From Spisula solida (taxonomy: Eukaryota > Mollusca > Bivalvia > Venerida > Mactridae): a DNA stretch of 64,000 nucleotides. The notes beneath the pieces are model-generated. The model was not told the DNA's origin, did not search any database, and was given only the letters and a program-made list of their open reading frames with translations. Positions 24,201 to 34,300 of the stretch are shown here, piece by piece. Both the position numbers and the translations under genes were made by a program. The stretch covers positions 42,139,822 through 42,203,821 of the forward strand of contig OX365955.1 of the NCBI GenBank assembly GCA_947247005.1, written 5' to 3'. How positions within the stretch are numbered: the stretch's first letter is position 1; each line of letters begins with the position of its first letter.

Positions 24201-25090
24201 TCCACTAATTAAAGACTTTGGTCCAGACTTTGGTCCACTAATTAAAGACTTTGGTCCACTAATTTAAGACTTTGGTCTACAAACTTAAGACTTTGGTCCA
24301 CAAATTTAAGACTTTGGCTCATGAGGTCAGTCATTGATCCATGAAGTCAATTACAGTTGGTACATGATATAAAGACATTGGTCCATGAAGTCACAGACAT
24401 TGGTAATGAAGTCACAAACTTTGGTAATGAAGTCACAAACTTTGGTAATGAAGTCACAAACTTTGGTAATGAAGTCACAAACTGTGGTACATGAAGTCAC
24501 AGCCATTGATCCAAGAAATCAAAGACTTTGGTTCCATAAGTCACAAACTTTGGTCCTTGAAGACAGTCTGGTAAAGCAGGTGGGGATTTCAAGGTCATGG
24601 AATGAGGCTTTATTGTACATAATTTGTAGATAAGAGACGTATAGTCCAGGCAGGATAAAAATCCAGTGACGCAGTGTAAAACCAATTATAAAGGCTTATA
24701 CTGTACAAACTATAATTTCAATGCTAAACTAACATACTAAACTTCGCTCTACCAGTTTAGACAATGGTTGTGATTTTTGCGTACACATAAACTGCAACGT
24801 CACTGTCACAATATCCTAACTGGACTATAGATACTTAAATAAATAAATACTTTATAAACTAACCTGAGATAATCCCTTCTACAAAGAAGTAGATTTGCTT
24901 TAGCAAACAATGTGGATCCCACTTCACCTAGTCGACAATCACAACATGAACATTTGAGACAATCCTCGTGCCAGTATTGGTCCAATGCTTTCAATAGATA
25001 ACGATCTATGATGCTTTTCTTACAGCCTGAACATTCTTGTTGTTTCTGGCTATTGGATGCCATCCCACCAGGCTCCTGTGAAATCTGCAT
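21049..25090 (-). CDS. LMO: LIM-domain-only transcription cofactor (LMO1/LMO3, Beadex type), spliced, three coding exons
   Basis: Joining 25090-24864, 22216-22091 and 21238-21049 on the minus strand gives 180 codons plus a TAG stop. LIM1 ligands are C20, C23, H41, C44, C47, C50, C70 and D73; LIM2 ligands are C84, C87, H106, C109, C112, C115, C134 and D137, so all eight positions are present in both zinc-finger modules. Motifs such as [19 protein letters not shown] and [10 protein letters not shown] are those of the LMO1/LMO3/Beadex group; the [11 protein letters not shown] stretch resembles insect Beadex more than vertebrate LMO1/3. LMO proteins are nuclear adaptors without DNA-binding activity; they bind LDB/Chip and bridge bHLH and GATA factors. 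The tail after LIM2 (about 40 residues, ending [15 protein letters not shown]) is longer than in vertebrate LMO1/3. Both introns are phase 2 (GT..AG). The ATG lies 5 nt inside the exon, so an upstream alternative exon may add or replace N-terminal residues. Confidence 0.93.
21279..21467. repeat. Minisatellite, 47-bp unit, 4 copies, in LMO intron 2
   Basis: The unit contains ATTAGACAATATTGCTATAA then TTGACCTACACTGTCAGGGAG. Copies are nearly identical. It starts about 40 bp upstream of the terminal LMO exon on the gene's strand. Confidence 0.95.
21537..21747. mobile_element. MITE with 28-bp exact terminal inverted repeats, in LMO intron 2
   Basis: The left end begins CAGGCCCCGATCTCCCGAAA (21537-21564); the right end (21720-21747) is its exact inverse over 28 bp. 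The 211-bp element is non-coding; the plus-strand frame across it (21499-21705) is incidental. The CAGG..CCTG termini resemble several DNA transposon groups; superfamily not assigned. Confidence 0.88.
21931..22046. repeat. Foldback element, copy 2, in LMO intron 2
   Basis: The arms AAGTTATAGTTAGAACATAT and ATATGTTCTAACTATAACTT enclose a CGCTTCGCTCGCTCCGCC loop. It is the same family as 9577-9695 and lies 44 bp from the donor of LMO exon 2. Confidence 0.88.
22091..22216 (-). CDS. LMO: LMO coding exon with most of LIM2
   Basis: The exon is 126 nt. Its acceptor is TCTATATCAG before 22216 and its donor is GTGAGT starting at 22090. It completes Arg76 and encodes [13 protein letters not shown] through to MCNH, carrying LIM2 ligands C84, C87, H106, C109, C112 and C115, then two bases of Arg118. 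The first ~24 nt and the acceptor itself form one unit of the minisatellite that fills the adjacent intron (22217-22966); from the codon after YC the exon sequence diverges from the repeat unit, which identifies this copy as the functional one. Confidence 0.94.
22192..22966 (-). repeat. 60-bp minisatellite made of the LMO exon 2 splice acceptor and exon start
   Basis: TGTGGTACC occurs 13 times at a 60- or 61-bp period; the lowest-coordinate copy (about 22201) is the genuine start of LMO exon 2. On the gene's strand each unit reads TATTGTCTATATCAG (an acceptor) followed by a version of the first ~24 nt of exon 2 (LFGTTGYC codons), then intron-like ACTGTGATATCATG. Copies vary between CAGGTTGTTTGG, CAGGTGTTTGG and AAGGTTGTTTGG, all keeping AG/G. 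The long minus-strand frames over this array are repeat by-products. Confidence 0.95.
23053..23300. repeat. Imperfect tandem duplication, about 155 bp, in LMO intron 1
   Basis: ACCTCCTCATTTCAGACAAA...CAAATTCTCCCCCATTTA...GGCCTTTCTCAT occurs twice (starting about 23057 and 23210), with a third partial CAAATTCTCCCTCATT between them. Confidence 0.75.
23925..24335. repeat. Minisatellite, about 20-bp unit, about 19 copies, in LMO intron 1
   Basis: The unit is TTTGGTCCATGAACTCAGTC, changing to TTTGGTCCACAAATTTAAGAC in the middle third. Copies are variable. Confidence 0.9.
24377..24500. repeat. Minisatellite, 21-bp unit, about 5 copies, in LMO intron 1
   Basis: GAAGTCACAAACTTTGGTAAT is repeated; it appears to be a derivative of the neighbouring TTTGGTCCATGAA array. 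Confidence 0.92.
24642..24827 (-). mobile_element. AGTCCAG MITE, copy 1, in LMO intron 1
   Basis: The element has YAGTCCAGTYAGG-type ends (TAGTCCAGGCAGG and, inverted, TAGTCCAGTTAGG) flanked by TA on both sides, consistent with a Tc1/mariner-type target duplication. The 186-bp interior matches the plus-strand copies at 53344 and 59975. It lies 36 bp beyond the LMO LIM1-exon donor. Confidence 0.82.
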
Positions 25091-25095
25091 GACAC
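24864..25095 (-). CDS. LMO: LMO coding exon with LIM1 domain
   Basis: On the minus strand the exon begins after TATTTTCAG, has GTGTC and then ATG at 25090, and ends CTC AG before donor GTTAGT at 24863. It encodes residues 1-75 plus two bases of Arg76. Residues 1-19 are a polar leader and residues 20-73 are the complete first LIM domain. The reading frame is also open through the 5 nt before ATG (codon GTC), so this Met is the likely start only if the preceding exon is non-coding. A 21-bp minisatellite lies just upstream in the intron, and a TIR element (24642-24827) lies 36 bp beyond the donor. Confidence 0.93.
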
Positions 25096-25127
25096 CTGAA
25101 AATATAAGTATGATAGTCGGTTACACC

Positions 25128-25728
25128 AGGATGAGTAACTTAAGTGAGTAACTTAAACCAGTCAGTGAGTAACTTAAACCAGTCAGTGAGTAACTTAAAC
25201 CAGTCAGTGAGTTACTGAAACCAGTCAGTGAGTAACTTAAACCAGTCAGTGAGTTACTGAAACCAGTCAGTGAGTTACTGAAACCAGTCAGTGAGTAACT
25301 TAAACCAGTTAGTGAGTAACTTAAACCAGTCAGTGAGTAACTTAAACCAGTCAGTGAGTTACTTAAACCAGTCAGTGAGTAACTTAAACCAGTCAGTGAG
25401 TTACTGAAACCAGTCAGTGAGTAACTTAAACCAGTCAGTGAGTTACTGAAACCAGTCAGTGAGTAACTTAAACCAGTTAGTGAGTAACTTAAACCAGTCA
25501 GTGAGTAACTTAAACCAGTCAGTGAGTTACTGAAACCAGTCAGTGAGTTACTGAAACCAGTCAGTGAGTAACTTAAACCAGTTAGTGAGTAACTTAAACC
25601 AGTCAGTGAGTTACTGAAACCAGTCAGTGAGTAACTTAAACCAGTCAGTGAGTCACTTAAACCAGTCAGTGAGTATAACTGAAACCAGTCAGTGAGTCAC
25701 TTAAACCAGTCAGTGAGTAACTTAAACC
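25128..25728. repeat. Minisatellite, 21-bp unit, about 28 copies, just upstream of the LMO LIM1 exon
   Basis: The unit is GTAACTTAAACCAGTCAGTGA with frequent TTACTGAAACC variants. On the gene's strand each unit contains CACTGAC, a match to the animal branch-point consensus, and the array ends about 30 nt before the exon acceptor. Confidence 0.95.
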
Positions 25729-25729
25729 G

Positions 25730-26365
25730 GACAGTGTCCCCTGTCATAGGGATGGAGTAGAACAAGACAGTTGAGTATTATCCTACACTGTAGTACCACT
25801 GTGATAGTCATGAGCCCAATCCGACACTGTGGTGATTTGTACTAAGTCAAACAGGTACCTCCCGACCATGAACTGGTCTAGCAGTATTAATTACTTTACA
25901 AACTTCCAAGTGCTCGACGCATGATTCTTCAGGGGTAGTGAGTATGATCATTAACAAAGTGCATACAATATATATTGAGGACTGATAGCCAAACTATTCT
26001 ACATTGTTCTATACATACATGTATATGCACCTAGAAGAGTAGCAATTGCATACCTAAATATAATAATTATATACATGGATCAATGGATTACTCTATACTG
26101 GGTGATGAAACGTAGAGAACATTAAACATGCACTTATCAATGATACAGAAAGAGATTCCGGTAACAATTTCATCAAATAAATTATCAATCACAAAAGAAA
26201 CATGTAAAGTTACGACCAATTTAATGATTCGCGTGTTTTCGTGTTGTAGAATCAGAAAAATTTGCAGTTAGACAAGTGACTTGAACCTTAAGAATCTCTT
26301 ACATAGAGACGTCTTCTCCATCCATTTATATAAGCGATCAGTCTCCTAGCTGCTCAACAGAACAT
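25730..26365. other. Non-coding stretch
   Basis: No gene or repeat recognised. Confidence 0.35.
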
Positions 26366-26367
26366 AT

Positions 26368-26609
26368 GGGTACGATTTATCAAAGCACACTTACGAAAAT
26401 CTTAAAACTTGGGTTCAAATTTAAATTCTAAATTACTCTTTAAACCCTACATATTGGTGACAGATATGGTTTGTAGGAGTTTGTTAACTGAACCATAATT
26501 TATATTGAACAACATTTTATCACAATTTACATATGTTAAAGAATTATAAATAATTTAAATTTGAACATAGGTTTAAGAGTTCCGTAAGTGCTTTGATAAA
26601 ACGGTACCC
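26368..26609. mobile_element. MITE, GTTTTATCAAAGCAC family, full-length copy
   Basis: It begins GGGTACGATTTATCAAAGCA and ends TGCTTTGATAAAACGGTACC(C); the ends are inverted repeats of about 30 bp continuing into a subterminal AAATTTAAATT. Non-coding, 242 bp. Confidence 0.85.
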
Positions 26610-26672
26610 TAGTCACCATTAGGGGCAGTCATTGAACCCTTTGCTTCATTGATCCCGAACATATTTCTCCCA

Positions 26673-26822
26673 TTTTTTGCGTTCATTTTTTAGTCAAGAT
26701 TTTTTGCGTTATTATTTTGTTAAGAGATTTTTTTTGCCTTCATTATTTGGTTAAGAGATTTTTTGCGTTTATAATTTAGTTAAATTTTTTTTTGCGTTCA
26801 TTATTTTGTTAAAGAGATCAGT
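26673..26822. repeat. Imperfect minisatellite, about 31-35 bp, about 5 copies
   Basis: TTTTTTGCGTTCATTATTTTG followed by TTAAGAGAT recurs with length changes in the T-run. Confidence 0.85.
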
Positions 26823-27209
26823 TGACACCTATATCAAACTAACCTGTATTGGACTTAAACCTTGTCTTAAATTCATATTATAAAATATGGAAATATAGTT
26901 GTGTGAAAATATGTTGCTATTGAGCTGAGGCTTAAACACAGAAATACTACAAGTTTGATAAAGTTATCAATCTATATGGCTGAAATATAAAGTGCTTGTA
27001 TTGAATTCTGGGTACATTTTAAAAGCCTCAGCAAATTACACAGATGTACAAATAGGGTTAAAACTGACATATTTTGACACTCCATACTCAATAGTAAATT
27101 CAATTACCATCCATGTCAAACATAATATTGAGGGTAGAAATTGAAACCTATTTCTAAATGGTATAAATGGAGAAGACAAGATATTTGTATATATACGTAT
27201 GCGTTCATG

Positions 27210-27480
27210 GCAGCCAAATTGTCATTTCTGCTAAAGGTCACCATGAACTTGACCTTTGACATATTGACCATGAACTTGACCTTTGACGTATTGACCATGA
27301 ACTTGACCTTTGACATATTGACCATGAACTTGACCTTTGACATATTGACCCTCAAAATCAATAAGTGACATCTACTTATGATGACCAACCTGCATGTAAA
27401 GTTTGAGTATCCTATGCCAAACAGTTATTGATCAACTAACTGACAGCCCGCCCAACAGCGACCAACAGAAATGTGCAAAG
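27210..27480 (+). mobile_element. Dispersed repeat (AAGGTCA...TGACCTTTGAC family), copy 1
   Basis: AAAGGTCACCATGAACTTGA, CCTCAAAATCAATAAGTGAC, GATGACCAACCTGCATGTAA, GTTTGAGTATCCTATGCCAA and GCAAAGCAATATACC occur in the same order as in the copy at 51630-51990. I associate the family with bivalve genomes. Confidence 0.65.
27240..27352. repeat. 27-bp tandem expansion inside the dispersed repeat, 4 copies
   Basis: CATGAACTTGACCTTTGACA followed by TATTGAC is repeated four times, entirely inside the 27210-27480 element. Confidence 0.95.
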
Positions 27481-29230
27481 CAATATACCCGTTCTTGTTC
27501 CATGGGGGAGCATTAATCTAGAACAGTTTTGCAGCCCTTCTATAGCGAAGATGACCTATTCATATGCAAATCGCTCACCGGCAATCTATTGTTTGAATGA
27601 ACATTACAAACCTGTCATTCACCAATGGCTAGCTGGTGGGCACATTTACATATGAATGCACATGTATACAAACATGATCTCTCCTATACTAGCTGTCATA
27701 ACATGTATCGCAGAATAAAGTATAATATAACATACTTTACTAATACCGTCACCTCTCATTATATCACAAGCATTCGTTAAGTCAATTTTTCATTTAATTA
27801 ATTTGAAGTTTTTCAAAAATCCCGATTTTATTCCTTCTTTGTCTATACTAATTACAAATAGTACATCCTCTGGACTTTATGTCTAATTTTCATTGAGGCC
27901 AATTATTTTCAATGGTACCGAAAAATAACGAGATTCGACTGTATATATATTGTAAGTTGAGCGTAAACATATGCATATAATCATCTACAACACTGATAAG
28001 CACATACGTAGCATGTTTTTTGCTACTAATTTCTGATTACTATCTGATATGCCAAAGCTGTAAACACTACAACAGTAATTCACCACTTTATTACAGACCA
28101 GAACAACACTTTGCTTTGTACCATTCAATTCTTTAACCAACTTTCATAATTAAACAGTTAGTTTATCTATAATCCAAATACTTCAGGTCGTTTCATGAGA
28201 TCGTGAAAACACTTTTAAAAGTCTGCGCATGTATATCAAAATTATTCTCTAGTCTAAAAAAAGATTTTTTAAAATTCTTTAAACAGTTATAAATTACTCG
28301 ATGAATTATTCTTATAAGTGTCATCAACATTTCTTAGTACAAAGAACTGAGAAAAACAACAATATTTTTACTTAATTTAATTCACTAATTAGTATGATAA
28401 CTACTTCGATCATAATGTTTTACAAAAAAATGCTTGCCAGAAAAAACTGCCTCACCTTTATATTATATAGAAATCACATTAGCAGTTACGAATCCATTTT
28501 CTATGAATAAATTTTTTCCACAAAATATCCTTGATAAAAACTTGGCGTATCTTAAACTGGACTGCGGCTAAAAAAGCGTTTTCCTATGTGTGTTCCTATA
28601 ATTGCTCTAAGGAAATAGTAGACACAGTAACCATAATTCTGGCAGCTGTGTTTCGAATTAACAAGTCAATTATAACATCTTGCATCAAATTGCCAAAAAG
28701 AATAAGAAGTCAATTACCGAAGAAATTGAAGTTAGAAAGCTCGAGTAATTGGCTCCACTATGTATAGAGCGTATACAAAATTACTAATAAGTTGCGGAAT
28801 TGAGTTTTCTGCCGAGTCTCAATAGAAACACTTGTGTTGTGTATCGCATGCAACAATTTACGAAGCCGGGAGAAAATTATTTTCTCTATTTCTTTTTTAC
28901 CAGTGCTCGCAGCAAATTACAAGGAATAACAAATAAGAGACAAAATTTGATTGCTTGTGATAATGATACCATTCCAATGAGGCTGAGGCATTTATCTGCA
29001 TAATATACAATAATGTAGAGTACAGAAATCACTTTCATTCTCCAGAATAATACCCCTCCAACATCCTTAATTATTAATTAGGAATGATAACAATTCTATT
29101 ACCAACAATTAAGGTTGAATACTAGATAGCATGGTGCCCCTAATTATCACTTATCCAGCTATCAAATAATGAGACTGACTTAATGTTGGCGGATTAAAAA
29201 TAAATTCACAACATGTTTTCGTGTCATTTT
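27481..29230. other. AT-rich non-coding stretch
   Basis: Short frames at 28531-28767 and 28800-29003 have no recognisable domains. No repeat noticed. Confidence 0.35.
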
Positions 29231-29235
29231 GGGTC

Positions 29236-29875
29236 CACTTACAGATGCTAACAGTTAACATTGTAATTGACACCACAGACTTATGCTAACAGTTAACATT
29301 TATAGTGACACCACAGACTGATGCTAACAGTTAACCTTGATAGTGACACCACATATTGATGCTAACAGTTAACATTGATGGTGACACCACAGACTGATGC
29401 TAACAGTTAACATTGATAGTGACACCACATACTGATGCTAACTGTTAGCATTGATAGTGACACCACAGACTGATGCTAACAGTTAACATTGATGGTGACA
29501 CCACAGACTAATGCTAAACAGTTAACACTGATGGTGACACCGAAGCCTGATGCTAACAGTTAACATTGATGGGGACACCACAGCCTGATGCTAACAGTTA
29601 ACATTGATGGGGACACCACATATTGAAGCTATCAGTTAACATTGTAATTTGCCACCACAGACGGATGCTAACAGTTAACACTATATTTGACACCACAGAC
29701 AGATGCTTACAGTTAACATTGCAGTTGACACCACAGTCTGATACTAACAGTTAACATTGTAACTGATACCACATATTATAGCTAACAAACTTATGCTAAC
29801 AGTTAAAACTGTAATTGACAACATAGCCTGATGCTAACAGTTAACATTGCAGCTGACACAACATACTGATACAGA
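29236..29875. repeat. Minisatellite, about 38-bp unit, about 16 copies
   Basis: The unit is GACACCACAGACTGATGCTA followed by ACAGTTAACATTGATAGT; later copies are more diverged. Confidence 0.93.
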
Positions 29876-30232
29876 GAGCGGGAGATATGACATGTATGCA
29901 CTTTATCACTTTCCAGATTATGCGTTTGTTACTTCCAGATTGAATATGTATGAACTGTAGCAAAAAATAGCAAATAAAACATTATGTATAAAACTCCAAT
30001 TAATAGTTCACATACCTTATTAAACCAGGGATTTAACAAACAATCTCAACTATCTAGTTTTTGCCAATTAATTGCTTTTAACTTTAACATCTTTAAGGCA
30101 AGAGAGTTTTAATTTGTATGAAAATAAAATTCATGCAAAACAGGTATTAATTATTTTACAATCCCAGAATCAGCTAATATGATCCTTTGGATATTATGTA
30201 TTACCATGGTAAAAGCTTGTCTTGACTTGCCA

Positions 30233-30450
30233 TATACTGTAAACCAATTTACTTTTGCGAATGCTAACTTTCGGGTTATGCTGATCGTCGGCATATTCAC
30301 GACTACAAATTTTCGCGTTTTAAAGGTTCCCGCAATTTCCATAATTAATGTTTCTAGCACTTTCGCAGCGACTTAATTTTGCAAATTTCTACCACTTACT
30401 AACTCCGCAAAATTAAATTGCGCGAAATAATTTATTGGTTTACAGTACTA
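30233..30450. mobile_element. TIR element, TACTGTAAACCAA family, copy B
   Basis: It starts TACTGTAAACCAATTTACTT and ends ATTTATTGGTTTACAGTA, with GCTGATCGTCGGCATATTCA inside, collinear with the copy at 18713. Confidence 0.85.
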
Positions 30451-30554
30451 AATAAGACATTAAAAGTAACAAATATCTGAAAGTTCAAGGACAGATTGTG
30501 CATGATAAAACAAAATAAACATGTCATTTCATTTTAACATTCTCAATAAACCTT

Positions 30555-30735
30555 TTTATCAAAATCCTTGAAATAATATCAAAATCCTTGAAATTATACC
30601 AAAAAATCCTTGAAATTTCATCAAAATTCTCGAAATTTTATCAAAATTCTCGAAATTTTATCAAAATTCTCGAAATTATATCAAAATACTTGAAATTTCA
30701 TCAAAATCCTTGAAATTTTATCAAATTCTTTAAAA
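30555..30735. repeat. Minisatellite, 18-20-bp unit, about 10 copies
   Basis: TATCAAAATCCTTGAAATT and its variant TATCAAAATTCTCGAAATT alternate. Confidence 0.92.
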
Positions 30736-30757
30736 TTTTAGTTTCCTATTTTGTTTA

Positions 30758-30997
30758 AGGTACTGTTTTATCAAAGCACTTACGGAAATCGTAAACTTCA
30801 GTTTGAATTTAAATTCTTTATAATTCTTTAACAACTGTAAAATCAGGACAGATACCGTCTGTAGAAGTTGATTAACTGACTCATTGTTAATATAGCAACT
30901 CCTTTTACCCAATTTTGTAGCTTTAAACAAGTTATAAAGAATTTAAATTTGAACGTAACTTTAATACTTATGCAAGTGCTTTGATAAAACAGTACCC
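30758..30997. mobile_element. MITE, GTTTTATCAAAGCAC family, second full copy
   Basis: It begins GGTACTGTTTTATCAAAGCA and ends TGCTTTGATAAAACAGTACC(C); collinear with 26368-26609. It abuts the 30555-30735 minisatellite. Confidence 0.87.
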
Positions 30998-30999
30998 AG

Positions 31000-31670
31000 A
31001 TGATTGACTTAGAATCAATGATTTGGAACAGAAAAGTTACAATAATTATATATGAGTTCCAGGAAAAAAATAGAACATAAACTGGTAATCTATGTGTTTA
31101 AACTTGTTACATTCTGACCACCAACAAGATTATTTCATTCAATTATTCATCTTACTTGTTTAAGGGAAGTTTTAAATATACTTATAGCATGTAGAAGTGA
31201 GTTGTTAATCTACATTAGGAAATTGTCTACAGAGAATATGAAACCTTAGTGTCAGAAAAGTTGGAGATAACTTTGTGAGACATTTCCCAAATGTAGCCTA
31301 ATTAGTTATTTCAAAGACAGAAAACCAAGTTTGTATAATTAGTAGACATTCCATGGACACATCTGATCCAAGCATTATACTGATCCGTGTTGTTTTAATA
31401 GGATCTCTATTTCCAAACCTCTCTTAATTCATAATTAGGGTTTTTTAGAAGCTAATATTACAGCCGGTGCATATTTATAATTATAGCTTGCAAGCTGTGA
31501 CCTGGAATATTAGCAATAGCAATTATAATCAAGCCACAGTTACAGTGACCCATGTAATTCTAACATTTGTAGAAACATAACCAGATTATCCAACAAGGAT
31601 ACTAGGTATTTTATAAGACCTGTCATAAGAGATACTTTCCAACAAAGGATGCTTGCTATATTAAAACCAG
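31000..31670. other. AT-rich non-coding stretch
   Basis: No gene or repeat recognised. Confidence 0.35.
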
Positions 31671-31671
31671 A

Positions 31672-31990
31672 ATAATGCTAAAATACTAATAGCTACATGT
31701 AATTGGTATGCTATAATGCTAAAAGCTAATTGCTATGCTATAATGTAAATTGTTATGCTAAAAGCTAATTGTTATGCTATAATGCTAATTGCTATGCTAT
31801 AATGCTAATTGGTATGCTATAATGCTAATTGGAATGTATAATGCTAATTGTTATGCTATAATGTAAATTGTTATGCTATAATGCCAATTGGTATGCTATC
31901 ATGCTAATTGGTATGCCATAATGCTAATTGGAATGCTATAATGCTAATTGATATATATGCTATAATGCTAATTGATATGCCATCCTTAAT
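31672..31990. repeat. Minisatellite, 20-bp unit, about 15 copies
   Basis: The unit is TTGGTATGCTATAATGCTAA with variants such as TTGTTATGCTATAATGTAAA. Confidence 0.93.
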
Positions 31991-32059
31991 GCTAATATGT
32001 TTTGGGTTTAATTTGCTTATTCTAACAAGTACAAGTCCAACAGTGATATGGTGACAACA

Positions 32060-32228
32060 AACTCATATAATCCCAATGATGGGGTAACAAGACCTGGGGC
32101 CGAGTTACCAAGCAAGTCAGTAATAATTAGACCAGTGCCATTTTTAGAGGCACCCGCAAGTTGCAGCCTAGGGGATCAAATCCACATTCTCTGGTTGTTA
32201 TGGCAGACATCTATCCACTATAGACAAT
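32060..32228 (-). mobile_element. tRNA-derived SINE, decayed
   Basis: On the minus strand, TCTATAGTGGATAGATGTCTG (A-box region) and GTGGATTTGATCCCC (B-box region) are about 30 bp apart, like a tRNA head of the TAGTGGATAAGATGTCTGCC type. A non-tRNA body follows towards 32060. The plus-strand frame 32048-32239 is a shadow. Confidence 0.55.
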
Positions 32229-32654
32229 CAGAAAGCTGAGTGTAAATATGTCTGCTTGTATCTCAGGAAGCTACAACAATTACTGAACAGTTTCAGCATG
32301 AATGGTGAAATGTCAGAGCATTATTTCTAACAAGAAATGTATCAGAATAATCACTCCTTCTCATTTTATGACTTGGAGTTTTAACAAGTATGATAGTGAA
32401 TCTACACCAAAGCTTACAATCTTCTCCCAAGCACATAATTAGATTAATGCCTCACTAAGTCAAATTACAAGTTTTTGCAATAAAAGTAAATGGTGCGAAT
32501 GCAGGCAATCAGTGATGACAATTACCACTATATTCCTCAACACCAATCATTGTGTGGACCATCATACTAAATAAAAGGAACCAGGGAAGTGCTTGTAAAT
32601 TTCTCATAGACTAGCAGTAAGTTGTAACCCAATTAGAGCATTAAACGGCTAAAG

Positions 32655-33240
32655 AAAATCCAGACCTTTCATCAGTCACTCCACAGGACCAGATATTATC
32701 ACCCATTGGGATCCAGACCTTTCATCAGTCACAACACAGGACCAGATATGATCACCCATTGGGATCCAGACCGTTCATCAGTCACAACACAGGACCAGAT
32801 ATGATCACCCATTGGGATCCAGACCGTTCATCGGTTACTCCACAGGACCAGATATATGATCACCCATTGGGATCTAGACCGTTCATCAGTCACTCCACAG
32901 AACCAAATATGATCACCCATTGGGATCCAGACCGTTCATCAGTCACTCCACAGAACCAAATATGATCACCCATTGGGATCCAGACCTTTCATCAGTCACT
33001 CCACAGAACCAAATATGATCACCCATTTGGATCCAGACCGTTCATCAGTCACTCCACAGAACCAAATATTATCACCCATTGGGATCCAGACCGTTCATCG
33101 GTCACTCCACAGGTCCAGATATTATCACCCATTGGGATCCAGACCGTTCATCAGTCACTCCACAGAACCAAATATGATCACCCATTGGGATCCAGACCGT
33201 TCATCAGTACCTTAACAGGACCAGATATTATCACCCATTT
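32655..33240. repeat. Minisatellite, 53-bp unit, about 11 copies
   Basis: The unit is GATCACCCATTGGGATCCAG followed by ACCGTTCATCAGTCACTCCA and CAGGACCAGATAT. The plus-strand frames over it are by-products. Confidence 0.94.
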
Positions 33241-33954
33241 GGATAGTCGAATACCTATTTTGGGGTTCTTTTCTGACAATTTGTCCTTGGAAATAGTTTC
33301 ATCAAATTTTGACCCCAAAACCCCTAACTCAACCTACCAAAAAATGGCCCTCAGAAAGTTCTGGGATCACAATTGGGTTTATAAATGAATATATATAAAG
33401 ACGACTTCAGCAAAAACATTTTAGATTAAATTCAAACTATTCGTGCAGACGTCTGTTTTTTCGAGGGAAGGTTTTAATAATTTTGTTTAGCTTAAGGCTA
33501 CAAAAATGGTGATATACTCAGAGAAAACTAGTAGTAGACTGGTTATCAAGTTCTATGATCTGTACTGAATGAATCAAAACTTCACTTGGAATTTGTCACC
33601 TGGTTTACCAGGGAATCAGTGCTATAAATCAAAGGTTTTTTTTTTATTTCAGATAGGGTTGTTTGATTTAAAGCCAGTATCAGGAATTCCTAAGTAATCA
33701 TCTCACCTGCCACTAATGTTTCAAATCACTTGGACCTTTTTTTATTTTCATTAAAAACAAACAACAGACTTTTAAAATAAATCCAAAGAAATCTTCGACC
33801 ACAGAAACACAATTTACACATTCTCCGTTTTACGTAAAATATAGATAATATTTTAATAATGAATTAACTGCAACTAGAACAATGGTACACTTATAAAATA
33901 ATGTTTCCAACCTATTTGCACTCTTCGGTTTTATACATTTATATCCATACAATC
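33241..33954. other. AT-rich non-coding stretch
   Basis: No gene or repeat recognised. Confidence 0.35.
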
Positions 33955-34300
33955 AAAGGGAAACAACTTCACAAACATTCAAGGGAAACAACTCTACATA
34001 GTTTTGTTATTTGAAATAAAGGGAAACAACTCTACATAACTTTGTTATTTTAATAAAAGGGAAACAACCCTACATAGTTTTGTTATTTTAATTCAAGGGA
34101 AACAACTCTACATAACTTTGTTTTTTAATTAAAGGGAAACAACTCTACATAACTTTGTTATTTTAATTCATGGGAAACAACTCTACATAACTTTGTTATT
34201 TTAATTAAAGGGAAACAACTTCCCATATTTTGTAATTTGAACTAAAAGGAAACAACTGGATATTTTTGTTATATTATATTTTAAATTAAAGGAAAACAAC
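33955..34300. repeat. Minisatellite, about 38-bp unit, about 8 copies
   Basis: The unit is AAGGGAAACAACTCTACATA followed by ACTTTGTTATTTTAATT; it decays at both ends. Confidence 0.92.

Noticed and set aside
25128..25728. CRISPR-like regular repeats
   Set aside because: Units abut with no unique spacers, and the DNA is eukaryotic; this is a minisatellite. The same applies to the other arrays.
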